Program-made: the position numbers and the translations under genes
Shown: positions 1 through 6,525 of the stretch, one piece after another
Numbering within the stretch: the first letter of the stretch is position 1
How the letters are laid out: each line of letters begins with the position of its first letter
Source: Synergistaceae bacterium
GTDB lineage: Bacteria; Synergistota; Synergistia; Synergistales; Aminobacteriaceae
Assembly (NCBI GenBank): GCA_017427625.1
Contig: JAFRSL010000207.1
Coordinates: forward strand, 1 to 7,093
Direction: 5' to 3'
Length of the DNA stretch: 7,093 bases
Notes under the pieces: model-generated
The model's input: only the letters and a program-made list of their open reading frames with translations
Database searches by the model: none
What the model was told of the DNA's origin: nothing

Positions 1-860
1 ATCCTCTTGAGACATTGCCCGGAGCATTAGCAGGCGGGGGAGTCATAGAGGCAGTACAGAGAGGAATCGCGAGGGGCGTATTCAGCAATGAGGCTGGTAT
101 GGGTTCCGCGCCTATGGTTCACGCTACGGCTAACGTCGAACACCCCGTACAGCAGGGCTTCTACGGAATCTTTGAGGTCTTCATGGACACGATAGTAATC
201 TGCACAATGACCGCGCTCGTCGTAATGGTAACTGGAACTCTCACGAACTCGCCGGATCTCACAGGCGCACAGCTTACACTTCAGGCATTCGAGAACGCTC
301 TGGGTACTCCGGGAAAGTACGTGCTTTCGGTTGGACTGTTGCTTTTCGCGTTCACGACGATACTTGGCTGGTACTGGTACGCTGAGACGGCTGTAACATA
401 TCTCTTCGGCGTTTGGTGCAAGCCTCTGATGAAGATTATGTGGATAGCGATGATTCTTGTCGGAGCGGCAGGAGCGCAGTTCATCGGAGCAGAGGGCAAC
501 CAGTTCCTCAACAACATCTGGGACATCTCGGACACCCTGAACGGACTCATGGCACTTCCCAACCTCATCGGGCTTCTGATACTTTCAGTAACGCTGAAGA
601 GGATCGTGAGCGACTACGACGAGAAGTACGGAACGCCGAGCGACAGGCTTCTTTCATCACAGCAGAAGATCTTTGTGGCGAAGATTCAGTACATCGTCAT
701 GGGACTCATCGCTGTTGCAATGGGAATGACGGCATTCTTCGCTTACAGGACGCTATTTGCGGGTCTTGCAATAGTGCTTGGGCTTCTCACGGCTTACAGG
801 AGGCAGACATTGCTGGGCTTCCTCGCGGTGATACTGGGTATTGCTGCTGCGGCCATGTAG
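1..860 (+). CDS. AGCS-family sodium:alanine/glycine symporter, C-terminal part (5' end off window)
   Basis: Inner-membrane symporter that would import alanine or glycine with Na+. The reading frame is open from base 3 (codons for PLETLPGALAGGG) to the TAG at 858-860, so the first TTG/ATG-like codon near base 15 is not the true start. About 285 residues are present; the family usually has roughly 450-500. The best marker is the AGCS signature GVFSNEAGMGSAPM at about residues 25-38 of the visible part, preceded by AGGGVIEAVQRGIAR. Hydrophobic segments follow at about 55-80, 105-136, 142-159 and 178-195. The typical family end, a charged tail like KRIVSDYDEKYG, lies at about 199-210, but the protein continues for some 75 residues with two or three more hydrophobic segments, ending in LGIAAAAM. 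An intrinsic terminator follows 24 bases after the stop. Family assignment is firm; the exact substrate is not determined. Confidence 0.9.
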   Translation, partial: PLETLPGALAGGGVIEAVQRGIARGVFSNEAGMGSAPMVHATANVEHPVQQGFYGIFEVFMDTIVICTMTALVVMVTGTLTNSPDLTGAQLTLQAFENALGTPGKYVLSVGLLLFAFTTILGWYWYAETAVTYLFGVWCKPLMKIMWIAMILVGAAGAQFIGAEGNQFLNNIWDISDTLNGLMALPNLIGLLILSVTLKRIVSDYDEKYGTPSDRLLSSQQKIFVAKIQYIVMGLIAVAMGMTAFFAYRTLFAGLAIVLGLLTAYRRQTLLGFLAVILGIAAAAM

Positions 861-884
861 CAGAAAGTAGAAGGGAATATTCGG

Positions 885-912
885 CCCTCCTCAGGAATGG
901 GGAGGGTTTTTT
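885..912 (+). terminator. Intrinsic terminator after the AGCS symporter gene
   Basis: CCCTCCTC (885-892) pairs with GGGGAGGG (899-906) to give an eight-base-pair stem (one T-G wobble) with the hexaloop AGGAAT, followed directly by six T residues (907-912). Position 24 bases after the symporter stop fits rho-independent termination. It separates the symporter from the bicupin gene, so the latter probably has its own promoter, although only 39 bases lie between the T-run and its ATG and I see no convincing -35/-10 pair there. Confidence 0.85.
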
Positions 913-937
913 ACCAGCTATTTAGTTCACGATCAAT

Positions 938-943
938 AGGAGG
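938..943 (+). promoter_or_regulatory. Strong Shine-Dalgarno for the bicupin gene
   Basis: A perfect AGGAGG with an eight-base spacer before the ATG at 952. This fixes the start of the cupin gene and, with the signal peptide that follows at once, leaves little doubt about it. Confidence 0.85.
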
Positions 944-951
944 AATCATTC

Positions 952-1800
952 ATGAAGAAAATTCTTGCGGTAACATTCATCTTCGCGCTCATGGCATTAT
1001 CAGCATTTGCCGAACCAGTCAAGCATGAACAGTGCTACACGATCTCGGAGCTTACCGAACTCGACAAGGAAGATGTAGCAGGCGGAAAGGGGACATTGCA
1101 CGGGGAGTTTGCGTTTGTCCGCGACAATGCAAGGGACGAGGACGCAATCAAGGAGATCGGCTTCATGACGCTCAATCACGGCGCGTTCATCGGCCTCCAC
1201 GAACACAAGGACAATGAGGACGCTTACCTAATACTCTCAGGGACGGGGCTTTTCACGGACGGCGAAGGCAACGCATGGATCGTTAAGCCCGGCGACATGA
1301 CGATAGCACGTCCGGGACAGTGGCATGGGCTCGCTAATCTCTACGCTGACGAGCTTGTATTCCTTGACATAATCGCCAAGAACCCAGCAGCAGATCTCGA
1401 AGCCCTCAAAGCCAATCCAACGCCTCAATATTTCCCCGCTGAAAAACTCTTCGACAAGAACGTTGAACACGCAGGCGGTACTGGTGAAGGGACGCTCTAC
1501 GGGAAGTTCGCTTTCAGGCGCGAGCAGGCAACGGAGGCTCAGGCCATAAAGGAAATCGGCCTCATGACATTAAAGCCCGGTGACTCAATCGGCCTTCACA
1601 AGCATGATGCCAACGAGGATACGTACATCATTCTTGCGGGAACTGGAACTTTTACGGACGGCGAAGGCAACGAGTTCATCGTAGGGCCTCAGTCGGTAAC
1701 GATCGCTGTAGCAGGAGAGTCCCACGCCTTGAAGAACACGGGCACGGAAGATTTGGTGTTCATTGACTTAATCGCGCAGAATCACGCACTGAAGAAGTAA
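952..1800 (+). CDS. Exported bicupin protein (two tandem cupin_2 domains)
   Basis: A 282-residue protein of unknown specific role. It starts with a Sec signal peptide: MKK, a hydrophobic core ILAVTFIFALMAL, then a likely cleavage after AFA (residue 20), so it should act in the periplasm or outside the cell. Two homologous cupin domains follow, at about 45-142 and 176-275. Both keep a full set of metal ligands: H83, H85, E89, H125 in the first and H216, H218, E222, H258 in the second, exactly 133 residues apart. The first domain also shows the canonical second motif, PGQWHGLAN. The repeat is visible in DNA too: a 19-base stretch at 1255-1273 recurs at 1654-1672. Cupins of this kind include sugar isomerases, dioxygenases and ligand-binding proteins; nothing here picks one. 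It has its own ribosome site and converges on the arn operon, so a shared role with that operon is not implied. Confidence 0.9.
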   Translation: MKKILAVTFIFALMALSAFAEPVKHEQCYTISELTELDKEDVAGGKGTLHGEFAFVRDNARDEDAIKEIGFMTLNHGAFIGLHEHKDNEDAYLILSGTGLFTDGEGNAWIVKPGDMTIARPGQWHGLANLYADELVFLDIIAKNPAADLEALKANPTPQYFPAEKLFDKNVEHAGGTGEGTLYGKFAFRREQATEAQAIKEIGLMTLKPGDSIGLHKHDANEDTYIILAGTGTFTDGEGNEFIVGPQSVTIAVAGESHALKNTGTEDLVFIDLIAQNHALKK

Positions 1801-1811
1801 TTGGAGTAGTC

Positions 1812-1908
1812 AGACCCCCTCGCCATAAATGGCTCTCTCCCCCTTAGCATGGGGCGCAAGGTTTTGCCTCTCCTGACAAGGGGAGGTGTCCAAAGGACGG
1901 AGGGGTCT
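1812..1908. repeat. Dispersed palindromic repeat, copy 1 (between convergent genes)
   Basis: An element of about 95 bases bounded by inverted ends AGACCCCCTCG (1812 on) and CGGAGGGGTCT (to 1908). Inside are three small hairpins: CCCC-TTAGCAT-GGGG (1840-1854), CCTCTCC-TGACAA-GGGGAGG (1867-1886) and GTCC-AAA-GGAC (1888-1898). It shares blocks of 9-12 identical bases with a second copy at 6604-6709, in the same order and orientation: GACCCCCTCGCC, CTCTCCCCCTT, AAGGGGAGGTG and CGGAGGGGT. It fills most of the gap between the bicupin stop and the arnT stop, and the TAG of arnT (1907-1909) overlaps its edge. No coding potential or transposase is seen, so it is a non-autonomous (MITE- or REP-like) element. 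It may also help end transcription from both sides, though it lacks a good T-run. Confidence 0.8.
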
Positions 1909-3505
1909 ACCAATTCGCAAAAACCACATCAGCACTAGTTGTCCATTCACGAACTGGGACACCAAGAAGTTCACGCAAACTTGCCTCTCTGTCCTTCCTC
2001 CGTGAGAATACGATGACTTTCCGCCCTGAGTGCCACAAATCCCGCAAGTCTTCCTGTGAGATGAACCAGCCAGATTGAGTCTCATGTTCCGCGCCGAATG
2101 CAAGCTCGTTCAGGACATCGGCGTCAACAGTCCTCCGCTTCATGTACCAGCCAACACCCTGCATCAAGTTCTGATACACAACGACATCATCGGCATCTTT
2201 CGGGGCAACAGAGCAAGATTCTTTGTGAGACAGCAATTTTCCCTCGACCTCAAACGCTCCCGAAGCCGCGAACATTGCCCCAAGCGCAACAATTCCAAGC
2301 ATGGCCGGAATATTCCTGTTCTTGCCGACGAACATCGATAACGCCCAGAACGCAATCAGCGTCAACGACAGCCACATAGCCGGAGAAATCATAGCGTGGT
2401 AATCGGGGTCATTCTTCATTGCGGGGAGGATCAGGCCGGTTATTGCCACTGGGATTAGGATTGCCGACGTTATTATGACGAAGCGGCGGAACTCACGCCC
2501 TTCAAGAACCGACATCGACGCTCCCGAAAGCACAGCGAGTGGCGGAATGCACGGCAAGATGTAAGTGATTAGCTTTGAGCCGGAAGCCGAGAAGAATACG
2601 AACGGAAACGCCAGCCAAAGCCCCAAGAATTTCCCGCTGTCGGAATCTACAAGCCTGCACTTCCCGAAAATTGCCCTCATCGCGTCCCACATTATTCCAG
2701 TCCATGGGATAAAGCCCGCAATTATTATTGGCACGAAGAACCAGAACGGCTCATATCTCGCGTGAATTGTTGTCGTGTATCTCAGGAAATGTTCACGAAT
2801 GAAGAAGAACTGAAAGTAATCGGGATTTCGTCTGCATACCTCGATGAAGTACGGCGAGACTATCACGAAGAATAGTATTATTGCTGACGGTGAGAATAAC
2901 GGCGCGATTTTCCTGTACTGCCTCGTTATGATGAGATGGATTAGCGCAATTCCGCCGGGAAGTACGACACCAATCAGCCCTTTCGTGAGTACCCCCATCG
3001 CCATGAACGCATAGAACGCTAGGATTGCTCCCCTTTTCCCGTCAACGTACCAATAGTAATAGCTGACCATTGCGGCGGTGAAGAAGAATGTCAGCGTCAT
3101 GTCCGTGATATTGATGCGAGAAGTCCCGTACCACAAGACCGACGACGCTAGCATTACCCCCGAAAGTCCAGCGGCATAGGCTGAACCTGTAATCTTCTTT
3201 GCGATTACGAACGTCAGCAAACAGCACCCAAGTCCGGCCATGACAGGGAAGAATCTTCCAGCAAACTCATTTTCACCTAAGGCAATGAAAGCCCCTGCCG
3301 TCAGCCAATAATGCAACGGAGGCTTCTCGAAGTACAGCGCGTAATTCAGTCGTGGAGTGATGAAGTCTCCAGTCTCCAACATCTCGCGGGGAATCTCGGA
3401 GTATCGTCCCTCGTCAGGGTCAATGAAGCCGTAATCTCCAAGTCCCAAGAAATACACGAATACCGCAAGGACAGCGCATATTGCGAGGATTGAACGCCTA
3501 CTCAT
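1907..3505 (-). CDS. arnT: ArnT-like lipid A 4-amino-4-deoxy-L-arabinosyltransferase (GT83, GT-C fold)
   Basis: A 532-residue inner-membrane glycosyltransferase, close to the 550 of E. coli ArnT. By homology it moves L-Ara4N from undecaprenyl phosphate to lipid A phosphate on the periplasmic side. After a first membrane helix (about 7-24) comes the GT-C periplasmic loop FIDPDEGRYSEIPREM with the acidic D31-E32 pair, then YFEKPPLHYW (58-67), typical of ArnT/PMT proteins. Further family marks are INITDMTL (131-138, acidic D135), GVLTKGLIGVVLPG (171-184) and NPDYFQFFFIREHFLRYTTTIHARYEP (227-253). About twelve hydrophobic segments precede a soluble C-terminal region from about 425. The ATG at 3503-3505 overlaps the end of the upstream dehydrogenase gene by eight bases and no strong Shine-Dalgarno is seen, so translation is probably coupled. 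Last gene of the operon. Another sugar or acceptor is possible, since GT83/GT39 members vary, but the operon strongly favours ArnT. Confidence 0.86.
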   Translation of the reverse strand: MSRRSILAICAVLAVFVYFLGLGDYGFIDPDEGRYSEIPREMLETGDFITPRLNYALYFEKPPLHYWLTAGAFIALGENEFAGRFFPVMAGLGCCLLTFVIAKKITGSAYAAGLSGVMLASSVLWYGTSRINITDMTLTFFFTAAMVSYYYWYVDGKRGAILAFYAFMAMGVLTKGLIGVVLPGGIALIHLIITRQYRKIAPLFSPSAIILFFVIVSPYFIEVCRRNPDYFQFFFIREHFLRYTTTIHARYEPFWFFVPIIIAGFIPWTGIMWDAMRAIFGKCRLVDSDSGKFLGLWLAFPFVFFSASGSKLITYILPCIPPLAVLSGASMSVLEGREFRRFVIITSAILIPVAITGLILPAMKNDPDYHAMISPAMWLSLTLIAFWALSMFVGKNRNIPAMLGIVALGAMFAASGAFEVEGKLLSHKESCSVAPKDADDVVVYQNLMQGVGWYMKRRTVDADVLNELAFGAEHETQSGWFISQEDLRDLWHSGRKVIVFSRRKDREASLRELLGVPVREWTTSADVVFANW

Positions 3506-4505
3506 GGTACGCTTCGAGGGTCATTCTAATGGCATCACGGAGGCTCACCTGAGGGTTCCAGCCCAGACTCTTGATTTTGTCGATTGAAGGCCGCCGGTTC
3601 TTCGTGTCGTCGTAACCGTCGGAGTAGTAATTTTCCGGCGAAATTACGGTGAGTTTTACTTTCTCAGCGCGCTCACGGAAGTTCGGGAAGTTCTTCATCT
3701 CGTCAATGATTGTCTCCGCAAGCTCACGGATTGAGTAGTTGTTGTTGGGGTTGCCGATGTTGAAGATTTGAGAGTCCGCCTGACCCTTGTAGTTCTTGAG
3801 GATTAGCATCAATGCGTCAGTACCGTCGCCGATCCACGTGAAACTCCGCCTCTGCGTTCCACCACCGACGAGCTTAATCTCGCCCCTGTTGAGAATGTCA
3901 TAGATGAATTGGGTGATTGAGCGGGCACGGTGCTGCCTTGCGTCCTCCATTGTGTCAAGTCCCGGCCCAATCCAGTTAAACGGACGGAAGAGCGTGTACT
4001 GCAATCCCTTCTCGACATTGTAGGCAGTGATAACGCGGTCCATCATCTGCTTCGAACAGCTGTAAATCCATCTCATTCTCCCGATAGGCCCGGTAACCAG
4101 AGGACTCTCATCCTCGAGGAGCAAGTTCTCATTTGCGAGGCCGTAGACTTCTGATGTTGACGGGAAGATTACGCGCTTCTTGTACTTCTGGCACATTCGG
4201 ACGACCTTCAAAACCTGCTCGAAATCAAGCTCAAACGTCCACAACGGCTTGGTGAGATAGTACGCCGGCATTGCAACCCCTGCAAACGGAAGAACTACAT
4301 CACACGCTGCAACCTGTTCGCGGATATAGTCGGTCTCGTGGAAAATGTCGCCCTTGAAGCACGTAAAGCGTTTGTTTCCGATGAACTTTTCGATGCGCGA
4401 TGTGTTGATGTCGAACGCGCTTATCTCGTAGTCTGAACTGTCCAGTACTTTCTTCACAAGATGACTCCCAATGAAGCCCCCTGCGCCTAGTAGAAATATT
4501 TTCAC
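3498..4505 (-). CDS. arnA: Stand-alone ArnA-type UDP-glucuronate decarboxylase/dehydrogenase
   Basis: A 335-residue extended SDR enzyme matching the C-terminal half of bifunctional E. coli ArnA, which oxidises and decarboxylates UDP-glucuronate to UDP-4-keto-pentose using NAD+. Seen here: the Rossmann glycine motif GAGGFIG (7-13), DVVLPFAGVAMP (69-80), STSE (116-119, matching the ArnA T432-S433-E434 region), YSCSK with the catalytic pair Y148 and K152, LFRPFNWIGPGLD (172-184), and NRRPSI (303-308) carrying the arginine equivalent to ArnA R619. That decarboxylation arginine and the STSE motif favour an ArnA-type enzyme over ordinary 4-epimerases. The start is GTG (4503-4505), five bases after the aminotransferase stop, with GGAG inside the end of that gene as ribosome site. 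The formyltransferase half is a separate gene at the other end of arnD-arnB, so ArnA is split here. Confidence in the enzyme class is high. Confidence 0.92.
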   Translation of the reverse strand: MKIFLLGAGGFIGSHLVKKVLDSSDYEISAFDINTSRIEKFIGNKRFTCFKGDIFHETDYIREQVAACDVVLPFAGVAMPAYYLTKPLWTFELDFEQVLKVVRMCQKYKKRVIFPSTSEVYGLANENLLLEDESPLVTGPIGRMRWIYSCSKQMMDRVITAYNVEKGLQYTLFRPFNWIGPGLDTMEDARQHRARSITQFIYDILNRGEIKLVGGGTQRRSFTWIGDGTDALMLILKNYKGQADSQIFNIGNPNNNYSIRELAETIIDEMKNFPNFRERAEKVKLTVISPENYYSDGYDDTKNRRPSIDKIKSLGWNPQVSLRDAIRMTLEAYHE

Positions 4506-4510
4506 TTATC

Positions 4511-5647
4511 CTATCTCCAAACAAAATTTTTGATTACACCGCAGACCCTCATTACATCGTCGTCAGTCATCAGCGGGAATATCGGAAGTGAAACCGCCTG
4601 ACGGTAATACTTCTCGGCCTCCGGGAAATCGCCTGCCTTGTAGCCGTATTTCTTCCTGTAATATGGCTGAAGCGGTACGGGTCTGTAGTGTACCTGAAGC
4701 CTTATATCATTATCCCGAAGATAACCGAAAAATTGGCCGTGAAGTTCCTCATTTACCCGCGCTATGAACAAATGCCACGCATGACCCTCTTTGCCCGGCG
4801 GCAATGTCAGCCCTTCAACTCCTGAAAGCTCACGGAAATAGAGCCTCGCAATCTCGCGCCTTCGTCCGACAAATTCATCGAGCCTCTTCATCTGGGACAG
4901 CCCAATCGCGCAATGAACCTCCGACAACCTATAATTGTACCCTAAATCCTGCATCTCGCTGTGCCAAATTCCATCGGGTTCGTCAACAAACTCTGAGGCA
5001 TTGCGAGTAGTCCCGTGATTCCTGAACATTTTGAGCCTGCGGGCGTACTCGTCATTACTTGTGAGAACTGCACCGCCCTCTGCTGTGGTTATGTGTTTGA
5101 CAGGGTGGAAACTCAGAGTCGTCATGTCAGCGTCGAAACCGATCTTGTGACTTCCCCTGTCTCCTCCCCATGAATGGCTCGCGTCCTCAATGAGTACAGC
5201 GTTATACTCCTCCGCAATCTCACGGAATGGCTCAATCTCGAACGGATAGCCCCCGAAACTCACAGGGATTACTGCCTTGACCTTTCCGCCGTGAGCATTG
5301 ATAGATTCTTCGGCCTTTTCGGGATTCATGCAGAGAGTGTTGTCGATGTCCGCGAAAATCGGGGTTGCGCCGGTGTAGATTACGCTGTTCGAGGTTGCGA
5401 CGAATGTCATTGCTGTCGTTACGGCGAAATCTCCTGCGCCCATTCCTGAGGCGTACATTGCACCGTGAAGCGCGGCTGTTCCGCTTGAGAACGTTACGGC
5501 GTGCTTCACCCCTGCGTAATCGGCGAGCGATTTCTCGAAAGCATCGACGGTCGGCCCCATAGTGAGCCAGTCCCCGCGCAGTACCTTCACGACCTCAGCA
5601 ATATCGTCATCGTTAATCCATTGACGGCCATATGATAATGTCTTCAT
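4511..5647 (-). CDS. arnB: ArnB-position sugar-nucleotide 4-aminotransferase (DegT/DnrJ/EryC1/StrS family, PseC-like motifs)
   Basis: A 378-residue PLP enzyme of the usual family length. In the arn pathway it would transfer an amino group from glutamate to the UDP-4-keto-pentose made by the next gene's product, giving UDP-L-Ara4N. Visible marks: FSSGTAALHGA (53-63, PLP phosphate binding), EDASHSWG (154-161, PLP-ring aspartate), and SFHPVKHITTAEGGAV (179-194) with the Schiff-base lysine K184. Several stretches, such as SFHPVKHITTAEGG and, near the C-terminus, LQVHYRPVPLQPYYRKKYGY, recall PseC (the pseudaminic-acid aminotransferase) more than the E. coli ArnB forms (SFHAIKNITCAEGG). An automatic pipeline might therefore name it pseC. 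Position between arnD and the ArnA-type decarboxylase makes UDP-4-keto-pentose the best substrate guess. ATG at 5645-5647 overlaps the arnD stop by four bases (ATGA), and AAGGAAAGG just upstream is a good ribosome site. Confidence 0.83.
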   Translation of the reverse strand: MKTLSYGRQWINDDDIAEVVKVLRGDWLTMGPTVDAFEKSLADYAGVKHAVTFSSGTAALHGAMYASGMGAGDFAVTTAMTFVATSNSVIYTGATPIFADIDNTLCMNPEKAEESINAHGGKVKAVIPVSFGGYPFEIEPFREIAEEYNAVLIEDASHSWGGDRGSHKIGFDADMTTLSFHPVKHITTAEGGAVLTSNDEYARRLKMFRNHGTTRNASEFVDEPDGIWHSEMQDLGYNYRLSEVHCAIGLSQMKRLDEFVGRRREIARLYFRELSGVEGLTLPPGKEGHAWHLFIARVNEELHGQFFGYLRDNDIRLQVHYRPVPLQPYYRKKYGYKAGDFPEAEKYYRQAVSLPIFPLMTDDDVMRVCGVIKNFVWR

Positions 5648-6525
5648 TCTACCTTTCCTTTCTGTAATGCGACTTTCCCGGCTCTTCCAGGAATTTCGCC
5701 CATCTCAATTTTACAACGCGGCAAGTCTGATTCCTTCATTGCCTCCTTCAACGTCAGAAACTCCACGCCCATGTCCCTGCAACGGTCAAGGAAATCGCTG
5801 AACGTCCAGTGCATCATTCCGCCCTCCATCTCGGTGTGGATTGTGTGGACGTTGAGGCCGTCGTGCAACAATCCGGCGTAATACCCAGCGACATCTTCAG
5901 GCTTGACGTAGCCAAGAACTTCATCGAGAGTTGGAAGTGTTGACGGGACTTGAGGGGTTGAGAAAGACTTTCCGCCCATTTCCGGCATAAACGGCGAATA
6001 ACCGCGAACGTCGCTGCAATATGTCAGCCCCAATTCGTCCTGAACCTTGAGGCTATCCGGCGTAACCTGCCAGCCCGGCGCGGCACTGCAATCCGGCCTG
6101 AAGCCCGCGTATTCCTCGAACTTCGAGAACGCACGTTCAAGCTCGGCGTGGATTGTGTCGGTTGAGAGTCGGGGGAGATTGTCCTGCCAGTAAACGTGAT
6201 CCCATGAATGAATCCCGCACTCATGGCCATCGTCAGCGGTCCGGCGGATTAAGTCAGGATTTGAGGCCGTAATCATCGGCGCGGGAAGGAGCGTACCGTA
6301 TAACAGCGTCTTTATCCCGTAAGCTGAAGGGGCTTTTGTCCGCAGCATTTTCGTGATGAAACCCCTGCGGAATATCCGTCGTAATGCTTTTCCCGAATTG
6401 TCAGGCCCCATCGAGAAGAACACCGAGGCTCTGACGTTATGAGCCTTCAGGATTTCGAGAAGTCTGGGCAATCCCTCAAGGTAGCCTTTCAGCGTGTCAA
6501 TGTCGATTTTTATCGCGAGCTTCAT
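5644..6525 (-). CDS. arnD: ArnD, undecaprenyl-phosphate-L-Ara4-formyl-N deformylase
   Basis: A 293-residue polysaccharide-deacetylase (NodB-fold) protein, against 296 in E. coli. It removes the formyl group from lipid-linked 4-formamido-arabinose so that ArnT receives the free amino sugar. The N-terminus KIDIDTLKGYLEGLPRLLEIL gives the metal/catalytic aspartates D8 and D10. FFSMGPDNSGKALRR (36-50) and LYGTLLPAPMI (75-85) are ArnD-type rather than general NodB. HECGIHSWDH (101-110) supplies the HxxxH metal pair H106 and H110; CSAAPGWQ (146-153), SDVRG (171-175) and HTIHTEMEGG with H230 complete the active site. The C-terminal tail LPRCKIEMGEIPGRAG, beyond the E. coli end, resembles tails I recall from Pseudomonas ArnD. 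The ATG at 6523-6525 directly abuts the formyltransferase TAG, with only a poor Shine-Dalgarno, which implies coupling to that gene. Confidence 0.94.
   Translation of the reverse strand: MKLAIKIDIDTLKGYLEGLPRLLEILKAHNVRASVFFSMGPDNSGKALRRIFRRGFITKMLRTKAPSAYGIKTLLYGTLLPAPMITASNPDLIRRTADDGHECGIHSWDHVYWQDNLPRLSTDTIHAELERAFSKFEEYAGFRPDCSAAPGWQVTPDSLKVQDELGLTYCSDVRGYSPFMPEMGGKSFSTPQVPSTLPTLDEVLGYVKPEDVAGYYAGLLHDGLNVHTIHTEMEGGMMHWTFSDFLDRCRDMGVEFLTLKEAMKESDLPRCKIEMGEIPGRAGKVALQKGKVE

Noticed and set aside
413..925. Long open frame on the plus strand overlapping the symporter gene in another frame
   Set aside because: It runs through the conserved AGCS frame, has no ribosome site, encodes an unusual Arg/His/Ser-rich product and passes through the terminator. 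It is a shadow of the real gene.
2098..2379. Short plus-strand open frames inside arnT
   Set aside because: They lie antisense to a well-supported gene, lack ribosome sites and show no recognisable domain.
4511..5647. Pseudaminic acid (pse) biosynthesis locus
   Set aside because: Only the aminotransferase has PseC-like motifs; there is no PseB, PseH, PseG, PseI or PseF in the window, while the flanking genes are specific to L-Ara4N.
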